A stretch of 61,856 nucleotides of DNA from JBEKTY01 sp049515555 (GTDB lineage: Bacteria > Planctomycetota > Planctomycetia > Pirellulales > Thermoguttaceae). The stretch covers positions 1-61,856 of the forward strand of contig JBEKTY010000047.1 in assembly GCA_049515555.1 (NCBI GenBank). Reading direction: 5' to 3'. Position numbers and translations under genes: made by a program. Positions 15,624 through 26,222 of the stretch are shown one piece after another (the first letter of the stretch is position 1; each line of letters begins with the position of its first letter). The notes beneath the pieces are model-generated. The model had not been told where the DNA came from. It ran no database searches and saw only the letters and a program-made list of their open reading frames with translations.

Positions 15624-16378
15624 TAGCGAACTCCGGCGACGATTCCCATGAACTGATCGACCTTCAGCGAGGCGCCGCCGACCAGGGCCCCGTCGATGTC
15701 GGGCTGGCCCAGCAGTTCGGCCGCATTTTCCGGCTTGACGCTGCCGCCGTACTGGATGCAAACGCCCGCCGCAACTTGTTCATCATACCGCTGGGCCATG
15801 ATCTTGCGAAGGTCGAGATGCACTTCCTCGGCCTGTTGGGGGGTAGCGACCTTGCCCGTGCCGATGGCCCACACCGGCTCGTAAGCGATAACGATCTTCC
15901 GCATCTCGTCGGCCGACAGCCCGGCCAGCGAGCCTTCAAACTGGCTAAGGATGACGGCGTGGGTCTGGCCGGCCTCGCGCTGGGCCAGCAGCTCGCCGAG
16001 GCAGATGATGGGCGTCAGCTTGGCGGCCAGGGCGGCGTGCACCTTGCGGTTGATCTGCGGGTCGGTCTCGCCCAGGACGTGCCGCCGCTCGCTGTGGCCG
16101 AGGATCACGTAGCGGCAGCCCAGGTCGCAGAGCATGGCGGTGCTGATCTCGCCCGTGTAGGCCCCGTTGGGCTGGTCGTATACGTTCTGGGCGCCCAGGG
16201 CGACCTGTGAGCCGGCCAGGGCCCGCGCAACCGCCTCCAGATAACAGGCCGGCGGGCAGACGGCCAAATCGACGCCGCTCAGGCCCCGGGCCTTGTGGGC
16301 CACCGCTTCGGCCAGCGCCACGGCGCGGGAGCGGTCCAGGTTCATTTTCCAGTTGCCACAGATGAATTTTCGTCGCAT
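15623..16378 (-). CDS. tpiA: triosephosphate isomerase
   Basis: The 251-residue TIM barrel interconverts dihydroxyacetone phosphate and glyceraldehyde 3-phosphate in glycolysis. The active-site lysine lies in FICGNWKMN near residue 12, the histidine in VILGHSERRH near 95, the glutamate in VIAYEPVWAIGTGKVATPQQ near 165 (catalytic loop), and the phosphate-binding end is IQYGGSVKPENA and VGGASL. The gene is directly coupled to secG downstream. Confidence 0.96.
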   Translation of the reverse strand: MRRKFICGNWKMNLDRSRAVALAEAVAHKARGLSGVDLAVCPPACYLEAVARALAGSQVALGAQNVYDQPNGAYTGEISTAMLCDLGCRYVILGHSERRHVLGETDPQINRKVHAALAAKLTPIICLGELLAQREAGQTHAVILSQFEGSLAGLSADEMRKIVIAYEPVWAIGTGKVATPQQAEEVHLDLRKIMAQRYDEQVAAGVCIQYGGSVKPENAAELLGQPDIDGALVGGASLKVDQFMGIVAGVR

Positions 16379-16397
16379 GGCAGTTGTCGGTTGTCGG

Positions 16398-16682
16398 TTA
16401 GGAGTTAGGAGTTAGGAGTTTGGGGTTAGAAGTTAGGAGTTAGGGGTTGAGGGCCACAGAACGGGTCCCCTCTCCCTCCGGGAGAGGGTTAGGGTGAGGG
16501 GAAATTGGTGAGGATTCTGCTTTTCCATTTTTCGCGTCCAACGCAGGCTCCCCTCACCCCGGCCCTCTCCCGGAGGGAGAGGGGGACCACTTGTGCCGCC
16601 CCATCCCAATTTGCAAGAGTCCATTTCCAACTTCTTACTCCTGACTTCTTGCTCCTGACTTCTTACTTCTAACTTCTAACTC
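16398..16682. repeat. heptad cassette, family A, copy 2, with a family B element at its centre
   Basis: The left arm (16398-16447) is (GGAGTTA/GAAGTTA)n. The right arm (about 16628-16682) is the complementary (CTTCTAA/CTCCTGA)n. A complete two-arm family B hairpin element (16464-16588) sits between them. The right arm supplies the last four codons and the stop of pheA. The cassette spans the pheA-tpiA spacer. Confidence 0.85.
16464..16588. repeat. dispersed hairpin element, family B (full copy)
   Basis: It opens GGTCCCCTCTCCCTCCGGGA and closes with the complement. The inner parts are GGTGAGGGGAAATTGGTGAG on the left and CCCCTCACCCCGGCCC on the right. The same central words occur at 27156-27280 and 53625-53748, so this is one element rather than chance hairpins. 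Confidence 0.85.
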
Positions 16683-17778
16683 CTGCCGGGAACGATCCCA
16701 GCACTTCCAGCCGCAGGGCCTTGCGTTTCAGGGCGGCGATGGCCCGGCGGAAACGGGCGTCGGTCTGATGACCCTCCATCTCGGCGAAGAACAGGTAGGC
16801 CCGCTTGCTGCCCGGCACCGGAAAGGATTCGATCCAGGTCAGGTTCAGCTTGTTCCGCTTGAAGATGTTCATGGCCTCGGCCAGGGCGCCGGGCCGGTGC
16901 TCGACCTGGAACAGGACGGCCGTGCGGTCGTTGCCGGTGCGGTCAGGCACGCGGCCGCCGATGACGGCGAAGCGCGTGGAATTGTGCGGATTGTCTTCGA
17001 TGTTCTCGGCCAGCACGTCCAGGGCGTACTCGATACCGGCCTGCCGGCTGGCGATGGCTGCCGCGGCGGGCTTCTCGGCCGCCAGTTGGGCCGCCGTCGA
17101 AGAACTGGTCACCTCGCTGGTGCGGGCCGCGGGCAAATGCTTGGCCAGCCAGTTCCGGCATTGGCTGAGCACCTGCGGCCGGCTGTACACCTCCCGAATC
17201 TCGGCCCGGGGGCACTTGCCCAGCAAGGTGTGATGGATCGGCATCTCGACCTGGCCGCAGATCCGCACGGGCACCCGGGTGAACATTTCCAGCGTGTCGG
17301 CGATCCGGCCGTCGGTCGAGTTCTCGATCGGCGCCAGGCCGAAGTCGCAATCGTTGCGGTTCACCTCCTCGAATACGGCCGAGATGGTGCCCACCGGCAC
17401 GATCTCAACGCTTCGGCCGAAGCGCTCGATGGCCGCCAGATGGCTGTAGCTGTACAGCGGGCCGAGACAGGCCACCCGCACCCGCCGCACCAGGGCCCGG
17501 CAGCCGCTGAGCAGCTCGCGAAACACCGCCCGGACGCACTCCTGCGCGAGCGGGCCGGTATCGCCGGCAGCGATGGCCGCCAAGGCCGGCTCTTCGCCGC
17601 CCCAGGCGCCGGCCGGCTGGCCATCGGGCGAGGCAGTCTCGCGGACCAGCCGGGCCCGGGCCTGCATCAGGGCGAGCAGCTCGGCGTCGAGCCGGGCAAG
17701 CTCGGTGGAGCGGTCGGACGCGGCGGCCCGCCGGCCCGCCGCAGTTCGTGCACCAGCGATCGACTTGCCCTTCACCAT
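16669..17778 (-). CDS. pheA: chorismate mutase / prephenate dehydratase (P-protein)
   Basis: The 369-residue bifunctional enzyme makes phenylpyruvate from chorismate. Residues about 22-100 resemble an AroQ-type mutase (LARLDAELLALMQARARLV). Residues 103-280 are the dehydratase, with FGLAPIENSTDGRIADTLEM and the ASRQAGIEYALDVLAENIED region; the TRF motif is in NSTRFAVIGG. Residues about 290-365 are the ACT regulatory domain with HRPGALAEAMNIFKRNKLNL and WIESFPVPG, where phenylalanine would bind as feedback inhibitor. The last residues (GVRS) and the stop are read from a (GGAGTTA)n array. A well-spaced promoter lies about 28 bp upstream. Confidence 0.94.
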   Translation of the reverse strand: MVKGKSIAGARTAAGRRAAASDRSTELARLDAELLALMQARARLVRETASPDGQPAGAWGGEEPALAAIAAGDTGPLAQECVRAVFRELLSGCRALVRRVRVACLGPLYSYSHLAAIERFGRSVEIVPVGTISAVFEEVNRNDCDFGLAPIENSTDGRIADTLEMFTRVPVRICGQVEMPIHHTLLGKCPRAEIREVYSRPQVLSQCRNWLAKHLPAARTSEVTSSSTAAQLAAEKPAAAAIASRQAGIEYALDVLAENIEDNPHNSTRFAVIGGRVPDRTGNDRTAVLFQVEHRPGALAEAMNIFKRNKLNLTWIESFPVPGSKRAYLFFAEMEGHQTDARFRRAIAALKRKALRLEVLGSFPAGVRS

Positions 17779-17805
17779 TTATAGCCACCCGTGCGTAAAC
17801 CCTTA

Positions 17806-17834
17806 CTTGTACCCGGGATGGGGAGATCTGTCAA
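17806..17834 (-). promoter_or_regulatory. promoter of pheA
   Basis: On the minus strand TTGACA (17834-17829) and TACAAG (17811-17806) are 17 bases apart. Transcription would begin about 20 bases before the pheA ATG. A divergent promoter lies 28 bp away. Confidence 0.6.
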
Positions 17835-17862
17835 CCGGCCTTGGAAACTCCGCGCGGGCCCG

Positions 17863-17891
17863 TTGACAAAACGGAAGCTTTGTTTTACAAA
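17863..17891 (+). promoter_or_regulatory. divergent plus-strand promoter
   Basis: TTGACA at 17863-17868 and TACAAA at 17886-17891 are separated by 17 bases. The first plausible coding start on this strand is at 18386, almost 490 bases downstream. The transcript would therefore have a long leader or be a separate RNA. Confidence 0.45.
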
Positions 17892-18385
17892 GGTAGGGGT
17901 GTGAATATTGTTCGGTGAGCGAAGCGGAACCGTGTTTGGGCGGTTTCCGCGGTGTCTTGTGATGTGACCATCAGTCCAACCCCAACCGAGGCGGCGTTCT
18001 GGCGATCCGTGATAAGCTCACCCTGGTGGTGACAGACTTCGCAGGGATGGGATGCCCGGCTTCTTTGGATCGGCCCTGATTCCCCGGGGCCCGATTTCCG
18101 CGACGTCGCGGCATCCCCACACGCGGATGAGTATGCTCGCTCGGACGCGCGGAGCGCGCTGCCAGGCTGCGGGGCGTGAAGGGGGTGGTGCGCGGCAGAA
18201 GATGGTGCGTGTGTGCGCTCCGCGTCTGCGGAGGGCGGCGGTTTCTTGTCCGTTCTCGCGCCACGGCCCGAGCATCGCCCGCGGGCCCGCCGGCGACAGG
18301 GTTCGCGAACCAAGGAACGGACGTTACGGGGCGCTTTTCGCTTGGAGGACCTGAGAACTTCACTGATCTTTCTGGGAGCGCCAAC
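17892..18385. other. 494-bp non-coding leader or spacer
   Basis: No convincing gene is seen. Open frames read through this stretch, but their composition is Arg/Pro-rich and lacks recognisable motifs. A 14-bp palindrome CCGCGACGTCGCGG is at 18098-18111. Confidence 0.4.
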
Positions 18386-19315
18386 ATGAATGCGAGAACT
18401 TTTTCCCTCGTGGTCGCGATCCTGCTGGGGATGGGCCTTGCGGGGGATCGCCTTTTGGCCGTGCCGTTTCAAGAAGCCAACACCTATGACTTCTCGCAGA
18501 CGGCCAACGGCACGTGGAGCAACTACTGCGCGCCGACGGTGGCCGGGGACCTGGTCTACCACTTCGGCAACACCTACCCATCGCTGTTGCAAGGCAACGG
18601 CTATCCTCCGACAGTCGGGGCTAGCGACGGCGCCACCACCATCATCGGCGGCATGCCCGGGCAGAACGGCGCCGACCCGCCGGGCGGGAATGGTCCGCCC
18701 GCCGGCAGCCTCGCCAACCTGATGGGTACTCTCCGAACCGCCGGCACTACCCTGGACAACCTGAAGGCTGGCTTGGCTTCGTATCTGACGGCCAATAGCA
18801 GCGTCACCTGGAACACCCAAGAACTGCTGGTCGCTAATGGCGGGAATCCCAAGGGGCAGAACTTCTTCAATACCTTGCAGACCGATCTGTCCGGCGGGGC
18901 CGACGTGATCCTGGTCGTCGCTTGGAAGAACGCCACCCCGCCCGCAGGCGGCCTCTACACGGTGCCAAACGGCAACAACTACGATGCCGGTATGTTGGGC
19001 AGTTCGCCGCTGGGCCATGCCTTCGAGATGATCGGCTACGACGCGGCCAACAACAGCATCTTGGTGAACGACCCGGCCAACAATGGTGGGGCGAATAGCT
19101 GGGTGCCGGAAGCCACCAGTTACAACCTAGCCGGCGCGAACTGGCCGGGCAGCTTCGAGTTCAATGTGGGGAACGCCACGGCCATTGCCTACGGTGCCGT
19201 TGTTGTCCAGCCGACGCCCGAGCCCTCGACCCTGCTGCTCTTGGCGGCATGCGGAGCGGGCCTGGGGGCCCTCGGCCTCCGGCGGCTGACACGCGGCCGC
19301 CGCCACAAAGCATAG
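18386..19315 (+). CDS. PEP-CTERM protein with a C39-like cysteine-peptidase pattern
   Basis: From the ATG at 18386 (GGGAG seven bases before) the product has 309 residues. Residues 1-25 are a signal peptide. The end carries a PEP-CTERM sorting signal: PTPEPSTLLLLAACG, a hydrophobic helix and an RRLTRGRRHK tail, so an exosortase would process it. In between, Cys48 in NYCAPTVAGDLVYH, His211 in GHAFEMIGYD and Asp229 in ILVNDPANN fall in the order and context of papain-like C39 peptidases (Cys, then His before a hydrophobic GYD strand, then Asp/Asn). That suggests an exported protease or a pseudo-enzyme; this is my inference from motif order. It has no operon partner. Confidence 0.82.
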   Translation: MNARTFSLVVAILLGMGLAGDRLLAVPFQEANTYDFSQTANGTWSNYCAPTVAGDLVYHFGNTYPSLLQGNGYPPTVGASDGATTIIGGMPGQNGADPPGGNGPPAGSLANLMGTLRTAGTTLDNLKAGLASYLTANSSVTWNTQELLVANGGNPKGQNFFNTLQTDLSGGADVILVVAWKNATPPAGGLYTVPNGNNYDAGMLGSSPLGHAFEMIGYDAANNSILVNDPANNGGANSWVPEATSYNLAGANWPGSFEFNVGNATAIAYGAVVVQPTPEPSTLLLLAACGAGLGALGLRRLTRGRRHKA

Positions 19316-19719
19316 GCCCGGTAGAAACAACCCGCTGCATGGTCGGTCCGGCCTGGGGGATGGAGCCAATCTTCGGCCGTGGGCTCTCGGAGTGCGCTGC
19401 GCCCAAACCATTGCCGCAGCCTTTCCGGGTCTCGCTGCCAATTTGGCAGCCGGGGAATTCTAAACCCAAGCGCCTTGTCGAAAATGGCAGCCCAGACGAA
19501 GGTTATTGTCGGCCGGACGACTTCGGATCAGCAGCCTGGAGACGCAAGTGTTTTACCTGCAATGTTTTATGATTTCAGACGCCGCCGCTTTCCAGACCGG
19601 CACGTTGTTTGCGTAAATCCCCACGGCGGGAGCCGGGCCGGACCGGATCGGGGTGCGTGTTAGCGCGCCCAGGGCGGCCCGAGCGACCGAAGTTGGCTTA
19701 AGAAAAGGAGCAGCAGCGC
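19316..19719. other. 404-bp spacer upstream of dnaK
   Basis: No gene is supported. I looked for a CIRCE operator (TTAGCACTC with its mirror) and found none. A TATGAT at 19568-19573 resembles a -10 box but has no matching -35 box. Confidence 0.4.
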
Positions 19720-21660
<1,941 letters not shown>

Positions 21661-21666
21661 GCCGGC

Positions 21667-24315
21667 ATGCCATTTCGTTTCGACAAACTGACGATCAAGG
21701 GCCAGGAGGCGGTGGCGGGGGCGCAGGGGCTGGCCGCGGAGGCGGGGCATGCCCAGGTCGAGCCGCTGCACCTGCTGCAGGCATTGCTGCGCGAGGGCGA
21801 CGGCGTGATCGGCCCCTTGCTGGAGCGGATCGGCGTCAACCGTCGGCAGTTGGAAGGCATCGTCGATTCCGAGGTGGGGCGCCTGCCGAAGGTCAGCGGC
21901 GGTGCGCCGCCGCAAGTATCGGCCGAACTGGGCCGCGTGCTGGAGACCGCCCAGCGCGAGGCCGACGCCATGAAGGACGAGTTCGTCTCGACCGAGCACC
22001 TGTTGCTGGCGCTGTGCCGCACGGATTCCCAGGCCAAAGGCGTGCTCAAGCTGCACGCCGTGACGGACAAGGAGGTGCTCCAGGCCCTCCAGACGATCCG
22101 CGGCAGCACGCGGGTCACAGACCAGAACCCGGAGGCCAAGTTCCAGGCCCTGGAGCGGTACGGAATCGACCTCATCGACCGGGCTCGGCAGGGCAAGCTC
22201 GATCCGGTGATCGGCCGCGACAGCGAGATCCGCCGCGTGATCCAGGTCCTGTCGCGGCGGACCAAGAACAACCCGGTGCTGATCGGCGAGCCGGGGGTGG
22301 GCAAGACGGCCATCGTCGAGGGGCTGGCCCTGCGGATCGTCGCCGCCGACGTGCCCGAAAGCCTTAAGAACCGCCGCGTCATCGCCTTGGACATGGGGGC
22401 CCTGGTGGCGGGCACCAAGTATCGGGGCGAGTTCGAGGAGCGGCTGAAGGCCGTGCTGCGCGAGATCGCCGACGCGGGCAACGTGATCCTGTTCATCGAC
22501 GAGCTGCACACGGTGGTGGGCGCGGGCCGGGCCGAGGGGGGCAGCGACGCCGCCAACTTGCTCAAGCCCGCCCTGGCCCGCGGCGAACTCCGCTGCGTCG
22601 GCGCCACGACCCTGGACGAATATCGCAAGTACGTCGAGAAGGACGCGGCCCTGGAACGCCGCTTCCAGCCGGTATTCGTCAGCGAGCCCTCGGTCGAGGA
22701 CACGATCGCCATCCTCCGCGGCCTGAAGCCGCGTTACGAGGCCCATCACCGCGGCGTGAAGATCAAGGATTCGGCCCTGGTGGCGGCGACCAATCTCTCG
22801 CACCGTTACATCGCCGACCGCTTCCTGCCCGACAAGGCCATCGACCTGATGGACGAGGCGGCCAGCCGCCTGGCCATGGAGCTCCAGAGCGTGCCGCAGG
22901 CCATCGACGAGGTGCAGCGGCGGCTGGTGCAGCTCGAGTTGGCAGAGCGGCAGTTGGCCGACGAGACCGAGGAGCATGCCCTGGAGCGGCGGGAGGAGAT
23001 CCAGCGCGAGATGACCGAGCTGCGCCGCCGCCTGGCCGACCTGCGCAAGCAGTGGGAGTTGGAAAAAAGCGGCTTAGGCGACGTGCACCACATCCGCCAG
23101 CAACTCGACGACGCCCAGTTGCAGTTCAATCAACTGGCGGCGGGCATCAAGGAGAAACAGTCGGCCGGCATGCTGGTTCCCGAGTCGGACTACCAGAAGC
23201 TGTACGAGCTGGACCTGCGGCGGAAGAAGCTTTCCGAGCAACTGGATTCCTCCGACAAGCCGCAGGCCCCGGCGGCCGGCCGCCGTCTGCTGCGCAGCGA
23301 GGTGGGGCCCGAGGAGATCGCCGAGGTGGTCAGCGCCTGGACCGGCATCCCGGTGAGCCGCATGATGGAGACCGAGCGGGCCAAGCTGCTGGTGTTGGAA
23401 GAGCGGATCCACCAGCGGCTGGTGGATCAGGAAGAGGCGGTGCGGGCCGTGGCCGACGCCGTCCGCCGCAACCGCAGCGGGCTGCAAGACCCCAACCGGC
23501 CCATCGGCTCGTTCATCTTCCTGGGGCCCACCGGCGTGGGCAAGACCGAGCTGTGCAAGGCCCTGGCCGAGGTGATGTTCGACGACGAGGACGCCATGGT
23601 CCGCGTCGACATGAGCGAGTTCATGGAGCGGCACACCGTCAGCCGGCTGATCGGGGCCCCGCCGGGATACGTGGGCTACGAGGAAGGCGGCATGCTCACC
23701 GAGGCCATCCGCCGCCGGCCCTATGCCGTGATCCTGCTGGACGAGATCGAGAAGGCCCATCGCGACGTGTTCAACCTGCTGTTGCAGGTCCTGGACGACG
23801 GCCGCCTGAGCGACAGCCACGGGCACACCGTCGATTTCAGCAACACGATCGTGGTTATGACCTCGAACGTCGGCAGCCAGGTGATCGAGGAGATCACCCG
23901 CGAAGGCGGCGGCGAGGAGCAGATCCGCGAGGCCGTAATGGAGACGCTCCGCACGCGGTTCCTGCCCGAGTTCCTCAACCGCGTGGACGAGATCCTGTTG
24001 TTCCATCCGCTCTCGCCCACGGATATCAAGAAGATCGTGGGCTTGCAGACCGAGCGGCTGGTGCGGCAACTGCGCGAGAAGGGGATCGAGGTGGAAGTGA
24101 CCGCCGCGGCGATCGCCGCCATCGCCGCCGAGGGCTACGACCCGACCTACGGGGCCCGGCCGCTGAAGCGGGTCATCCAGCAGCGGCTGCAGAATCCGCT
24201 GGCCGTCGAGCTGCTGAAGGATGAATTGCCCGAGGGCAGCCGGGTGCGGATCGACTACGCCGACGGCGAGTTCAGCTTCGAGCGGGCCGGGGCGTCGGAA
24301 ACGGCTGCCGGTTAG
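21667..24315 (+). CDS. clpB: ATP-dependent disaggregase ClpB (Hsp104 family)
   Basis: The 882-residue protein has the full ClpB plan. It starts with an N-terminal domain (about 1-145). The first AAA+ module has the Walker A GEPGVGKTAIVEG near 206 and Walker B ILFIDELHT. The coiled-coil M domain runs from about 405 to 525 and marks it as ClpB rather than ClpA/C. The second AAA+ module has GPTGVGKTELCKAL near 620 and VILLDEIEKAH. There is no IGF/L loop for ClpP visible. It extracts polypeptides from aggregates and hands them to DnaK, whose gene is 6 bp upstream. Confidence 0.97.
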   Translation: MPFRFDKLTIKGQEAVAGAQGLAAEAGHAQVEPLHLLQALLREGDGVIGPLLERIGVNRRQLEGIVDSEVGRLPKVSGGAPPQVSAELGRVLETAQREADAMKDEFVSTEHLLLALCRTDSQAKGVLKLHAVTDKEVLQALQTIRGSTRVTDQNPEAKFQALERYGIDLIDRARQGKLDPVIGRDSEIRRVIQVLSRRTKNNPVLIGEPGVGKTAIVEGLALRIVAADVPESLKNRRVIALDMGALVAGTKYRGEFEERLKAVLREIADAGNVILFIDELHTVVGAGRAEGGSDAANLLKPALARGELRCVGATTLDEYRKYVEKDAALERRFQPVFVSEPSVEDTIAILRGLKPRYEAHHRGVKIKDSALVAATNLSHRYIADRFLPDKAIDLMDEAASRLAMELQSVPQAIDEVQRRLVQLELAERQLADETEEHALERREEIQREMTELRRRLADLRKQWELEKSGLGDVHHIRQQLDDAQLQFNQLAAGIKEKQSAGMLVPESDYQKLYELDLRRKKLSEQLDSSDKPQAPAAGRRLLRSEVGPEEIAEVVSAWTGIPVSRMMETERAKLLVLEERIHQRLVDQEEAVRAVADAVRRNRSGLQDPNRPIGSFIFLGPTGVGKTELCKALAEVMFDDEDAMVRVDMSEFMERHTVSRLIGAPPGYVGYEEGGMLTEAIRRRPYAVILLDEIEKAHRDVFNLLLQVLDDGRLSDSHGHTVDFSNTIVVMTSNVGSQVIEEITREGGGEEQIREAVMETLRTRFLPEFLNRVDEILLFHPLSPTDIKKIVGLQTERLVRQLREKGIEVEVTAAAIAAIAAEGYDPTYGARPLKRVIQQRLQNPLAVELLKDELPEGSRVRIDYADGEFSFERAGASETAAG

Positions 24316-24358
24316 ATCGGCAGTGGGACCGGGCGCATTGGGTGCCCCAGGCGGCGCG

Positions 24359-24425
24359 TTGGGTGCCACGGGTGGCTTGTCCACCCGTGCTCTCGACACT
24401 GCTGGACAAGCCAGCAGTGGCACCC
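24359..24425. repeat. dispersed hairpin element, family C (full copy)
   Basis: Hairpins CACGGGTGG-cttgt-CCACCCGTG and CACTGCTGG-acaag-CCAGCAGTG are framed by TTGGGTGC and GGCACCCAA. It follows clpB by 44 bp. The first stem differs from other copies at paired positions on both sides. Confidence 0.88.
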
Positions 24426-24492
24426 AAGCCCGGCGGCCTTCCGCCATGGGTCGCATGGGACCTATGGATCCAATGGGACGCATTTCGCGGCC

Positions 24493-24702
24493 CTTCCGCC
24501 TTCCGCCGGCGGCCTGGCGGCTGTTAGCCTTCCGCCCTCCGCCCTCCACATTCCGCCCTCCGCCCTCCGCCTTCCGCCTTCCCCCTTCCGCCTTCCGCCT
24601 TCCGCCTTCCCCCTTCCGCCTTCCCCCTTCCGCCTTCCGCCTTCCGCCTTCCCCCTTCCGCCTTCCCCCTTCCGCCTTCCCCCTTCCGCCTTCCCCCCTT
24701 TT
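24493..24702. repeat. (CTTCCGC)n heptad array
   Basis: About 28 units alternate between CTTCCGC, CTTCCCC and CCTCCGC in a strict 7-base period. The minus strand is purine-rich with G-runs. It is part of the 541-bp clpB-oxidoreductase gap. That gap also holds the family C element and, at 24741-24769, a promoter. Confidence 0.9.
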
Positions 24703-24740
24703 GTCGATTTGGGAAAAATGGGCCAGTTTCCGCCGGGGAC

Positions 24741-24769
24741 TTGACCCGCGGACGTTGCCTGTTTATTCT
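24741..24769 (+). promoter_or_regulatory. candidate promoter of the second oxidoreductase
   Basis: TTGACC at 24741-24746 and TATTCT at 24764-24769 have a 17-base spacer. The start would lie about 80 bases before the ATG at 24857, downstream of the heptad array. Confidence 0.5.
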
Positions 24770-24856
24770 CGATGCTGCCACACAACCTGGCATGTCAGCA
24801 CAATCCTGGCGGCGGTTGTTCCCACCTGCCGCCTGAACGCCAACGGAGATCATCCA

Positions 24857-26080
24857 ATGAAGAACCGGAAACGGGGTGCGAATCGGCGGGAATTCTTGAG
24901 GACCGCGGCCGCCGCCGCGGCCTGCCCGTACCTGATCAGCTCGACGGCACTGGGCGCCGCAGGCCGGCCCGCGGCCAGCGAGCGGATCGTGATGGGCGGC
25001 ATCGGTATCGGCAACATGGGCAGCGGCGATCAGGGGGCCTTCCTGGGCCGCGCGGACGTGCAGTACGTGGCCACCTGCGACGTGCGGAAGGGGGTCCGCG
25101 AGGGCTCCCGTACCCGCATCAACGGCCATTACAACAACAAGGACTGCAAGGCCTACAACGACTTCCGCGAGCTGCTGGCCCGCAAGGACATCGACGCCGT
25201 GCACGTGGCCACGCCCGACCATTGGCACGCCATCGTGGTGATCGAGGCCTGCCGCAGCGGCAAGGACGTGTTTTGCCAGAAGCCCGAGACGCGGACCCTC
25301 CGCGAAGGGCCGCTGATGGTGGCGGCCGGCCGGCGCTATGGGCGGGTCGTTTCCGGCGGCAGCCAGCGGGTGCTGGAAGATTATCGCGGCGTGGTCAACC
25401 CCTGCTGGGACGGCACGCTGGGCCCGATCAAGTCCATCAACGTCAGCGTGGGCCCGCTCTCGCAGCCGTGCTACCTGCCGGCCGAGACGATTCCCGAGGG
25501 CATGGACTGGGAGATGTGGCTGGGCCCCGCTCCCTGGGCGCCGTATAACCACGCGCGGTGCGACGGCAACTTCGGCACCGGCGGCGGTAGCTGGCGCTCC
25601 TACATCGACTATTCCGGCGGCGGCATGACCGACTGGGGCGCGCACCATTTCGGCGGGGCAACCTTTGCCATCGACGTCAGGGAAGTGCAGCCCGTCGAAG
25701 TCGAGTATTGCGAAGAGAAGGGCGCCAAGTACCTGGCGTTCCGCTACGCGGACGGCAAGGTGCTGTATCACAACAAGCCCGGCGCGGGCAACCTGGCGGT
25801 GGTGGGCACTCCGGGCGAGAAGCGGGCGGCCAAGCCCGTTCCGGCCTACAAGGGCACGGGCGGCATCTGCGGCGACTTCCTGCACTGCGTCAAGACCCGC
25901 GAAAAGCCCTTCCGCGACATGGAGCTGGCCATCAACACCATGGCCGTGTGCCACCTGGGCATCATCGCCTACCAGTTGAAGCGCTCGCTGAAATGGGACC
26001 CGGCGAAGCAGGAGTTCCCCGGCGACGCCGAGGCCAACCGCTTCATCGATCGGGCCCGGCGCGAGCCGTGGCAGTTGTAA
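24857..26080 (+). CDS. Tat-exported Gfo/Idh/MocA-family oxidoreductase
   Basis: The 407-residue protein starts at an ATG with GGAG eight bases before. A twin-arginine signal occupies residues 1-40 (ANRREFLRTAAAAAA). The NAD(P)-binding fold has MGGIGIGNMGSGDQG near 55, ATPDHWHAIVVIEACRSGKD near 118, and the KP lysine in VFCQKPETRTL. The C-terminal part has WEMWLGPAPWAPYNHARC and YIDYSGGGMTDWGAHHFG, the signatures of the planctomycete subfamily. The substrate is probably a sugar derivative. A telomere-like array begins immediately at the stop codon. The longer open frame from 24221 is repeat DNA and not the gene. Confidence 0.93.
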   Translation: MKNRKRGANRREFLRTAAAAAACPYLISSTALGAAGRPAASERIVMGGIGIGNMGSGDQGAFLGRADVQYVATCDVRKGVREGSRTRINGHYNNKDCKAYNDFRELLARKDIDAVHVATPDHWHAIVVIEACRSGKDVFCQKPETRTLREGPLMVAAGRRYGRVVSGGSQRVLEDYRGVVNPCWDGTLGPIKSINVSVGPLSQPCYLPAETIPEGMDWEMWLGPAPWAPYNHARCDGNFGTGGGSWRSYIDYSGGGMTDWGAHHFGGATFAIDVREVQPVEVEYCEEKGAKYLAFRYADGKVLYHNKPGAGNLAVVGTPGEKRAAKPVPAYKGTGGICGDFLHCVKTREKPFRDMELAINTMAVCHLGIIAYQLKRSLKWDPAKQEFPGDAEANRFIDRARREPWQL

Positions 26081-26175
26081 GGGATTTGGGGATTTAGGGA
26101 TTTGGGGATTTCAGATTTGAGATTTCAGATTTGAGGATTTCAGACCTGGGGATTTCAGATTTGAGATTTCAGATT
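26081..26175. repeat. (GGGATTT)n and (GATTTCA/GATTTGA)n array
   Basis: It starts directly after the TAA of the oxidoreductase with four GGGATTTG/GGGATTTA units. It then changes to 7-base GATTTCA and GATTTGA units. The next gene starts about 50 bp further on. Confidence 0.85.
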
Positions 26176-26222
26176 TTAGATCTGCAATTCGGAATTAACA
26201 CGTGATGAAAGGAACCTTGAAT

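Noticed and set aside
19500..19719. CIRCE/HrcA control of dnaK
   Set aside because: No TTAGCACTC inverted repeat was found in the upstream region.
24221..24856. N-terminal extension of the second oxidoreductase
   Set aside because: The extra 212 codons are translated heptad and hairpin repeats; the Tat signal begins at 24857 behind a ribosome binding site.
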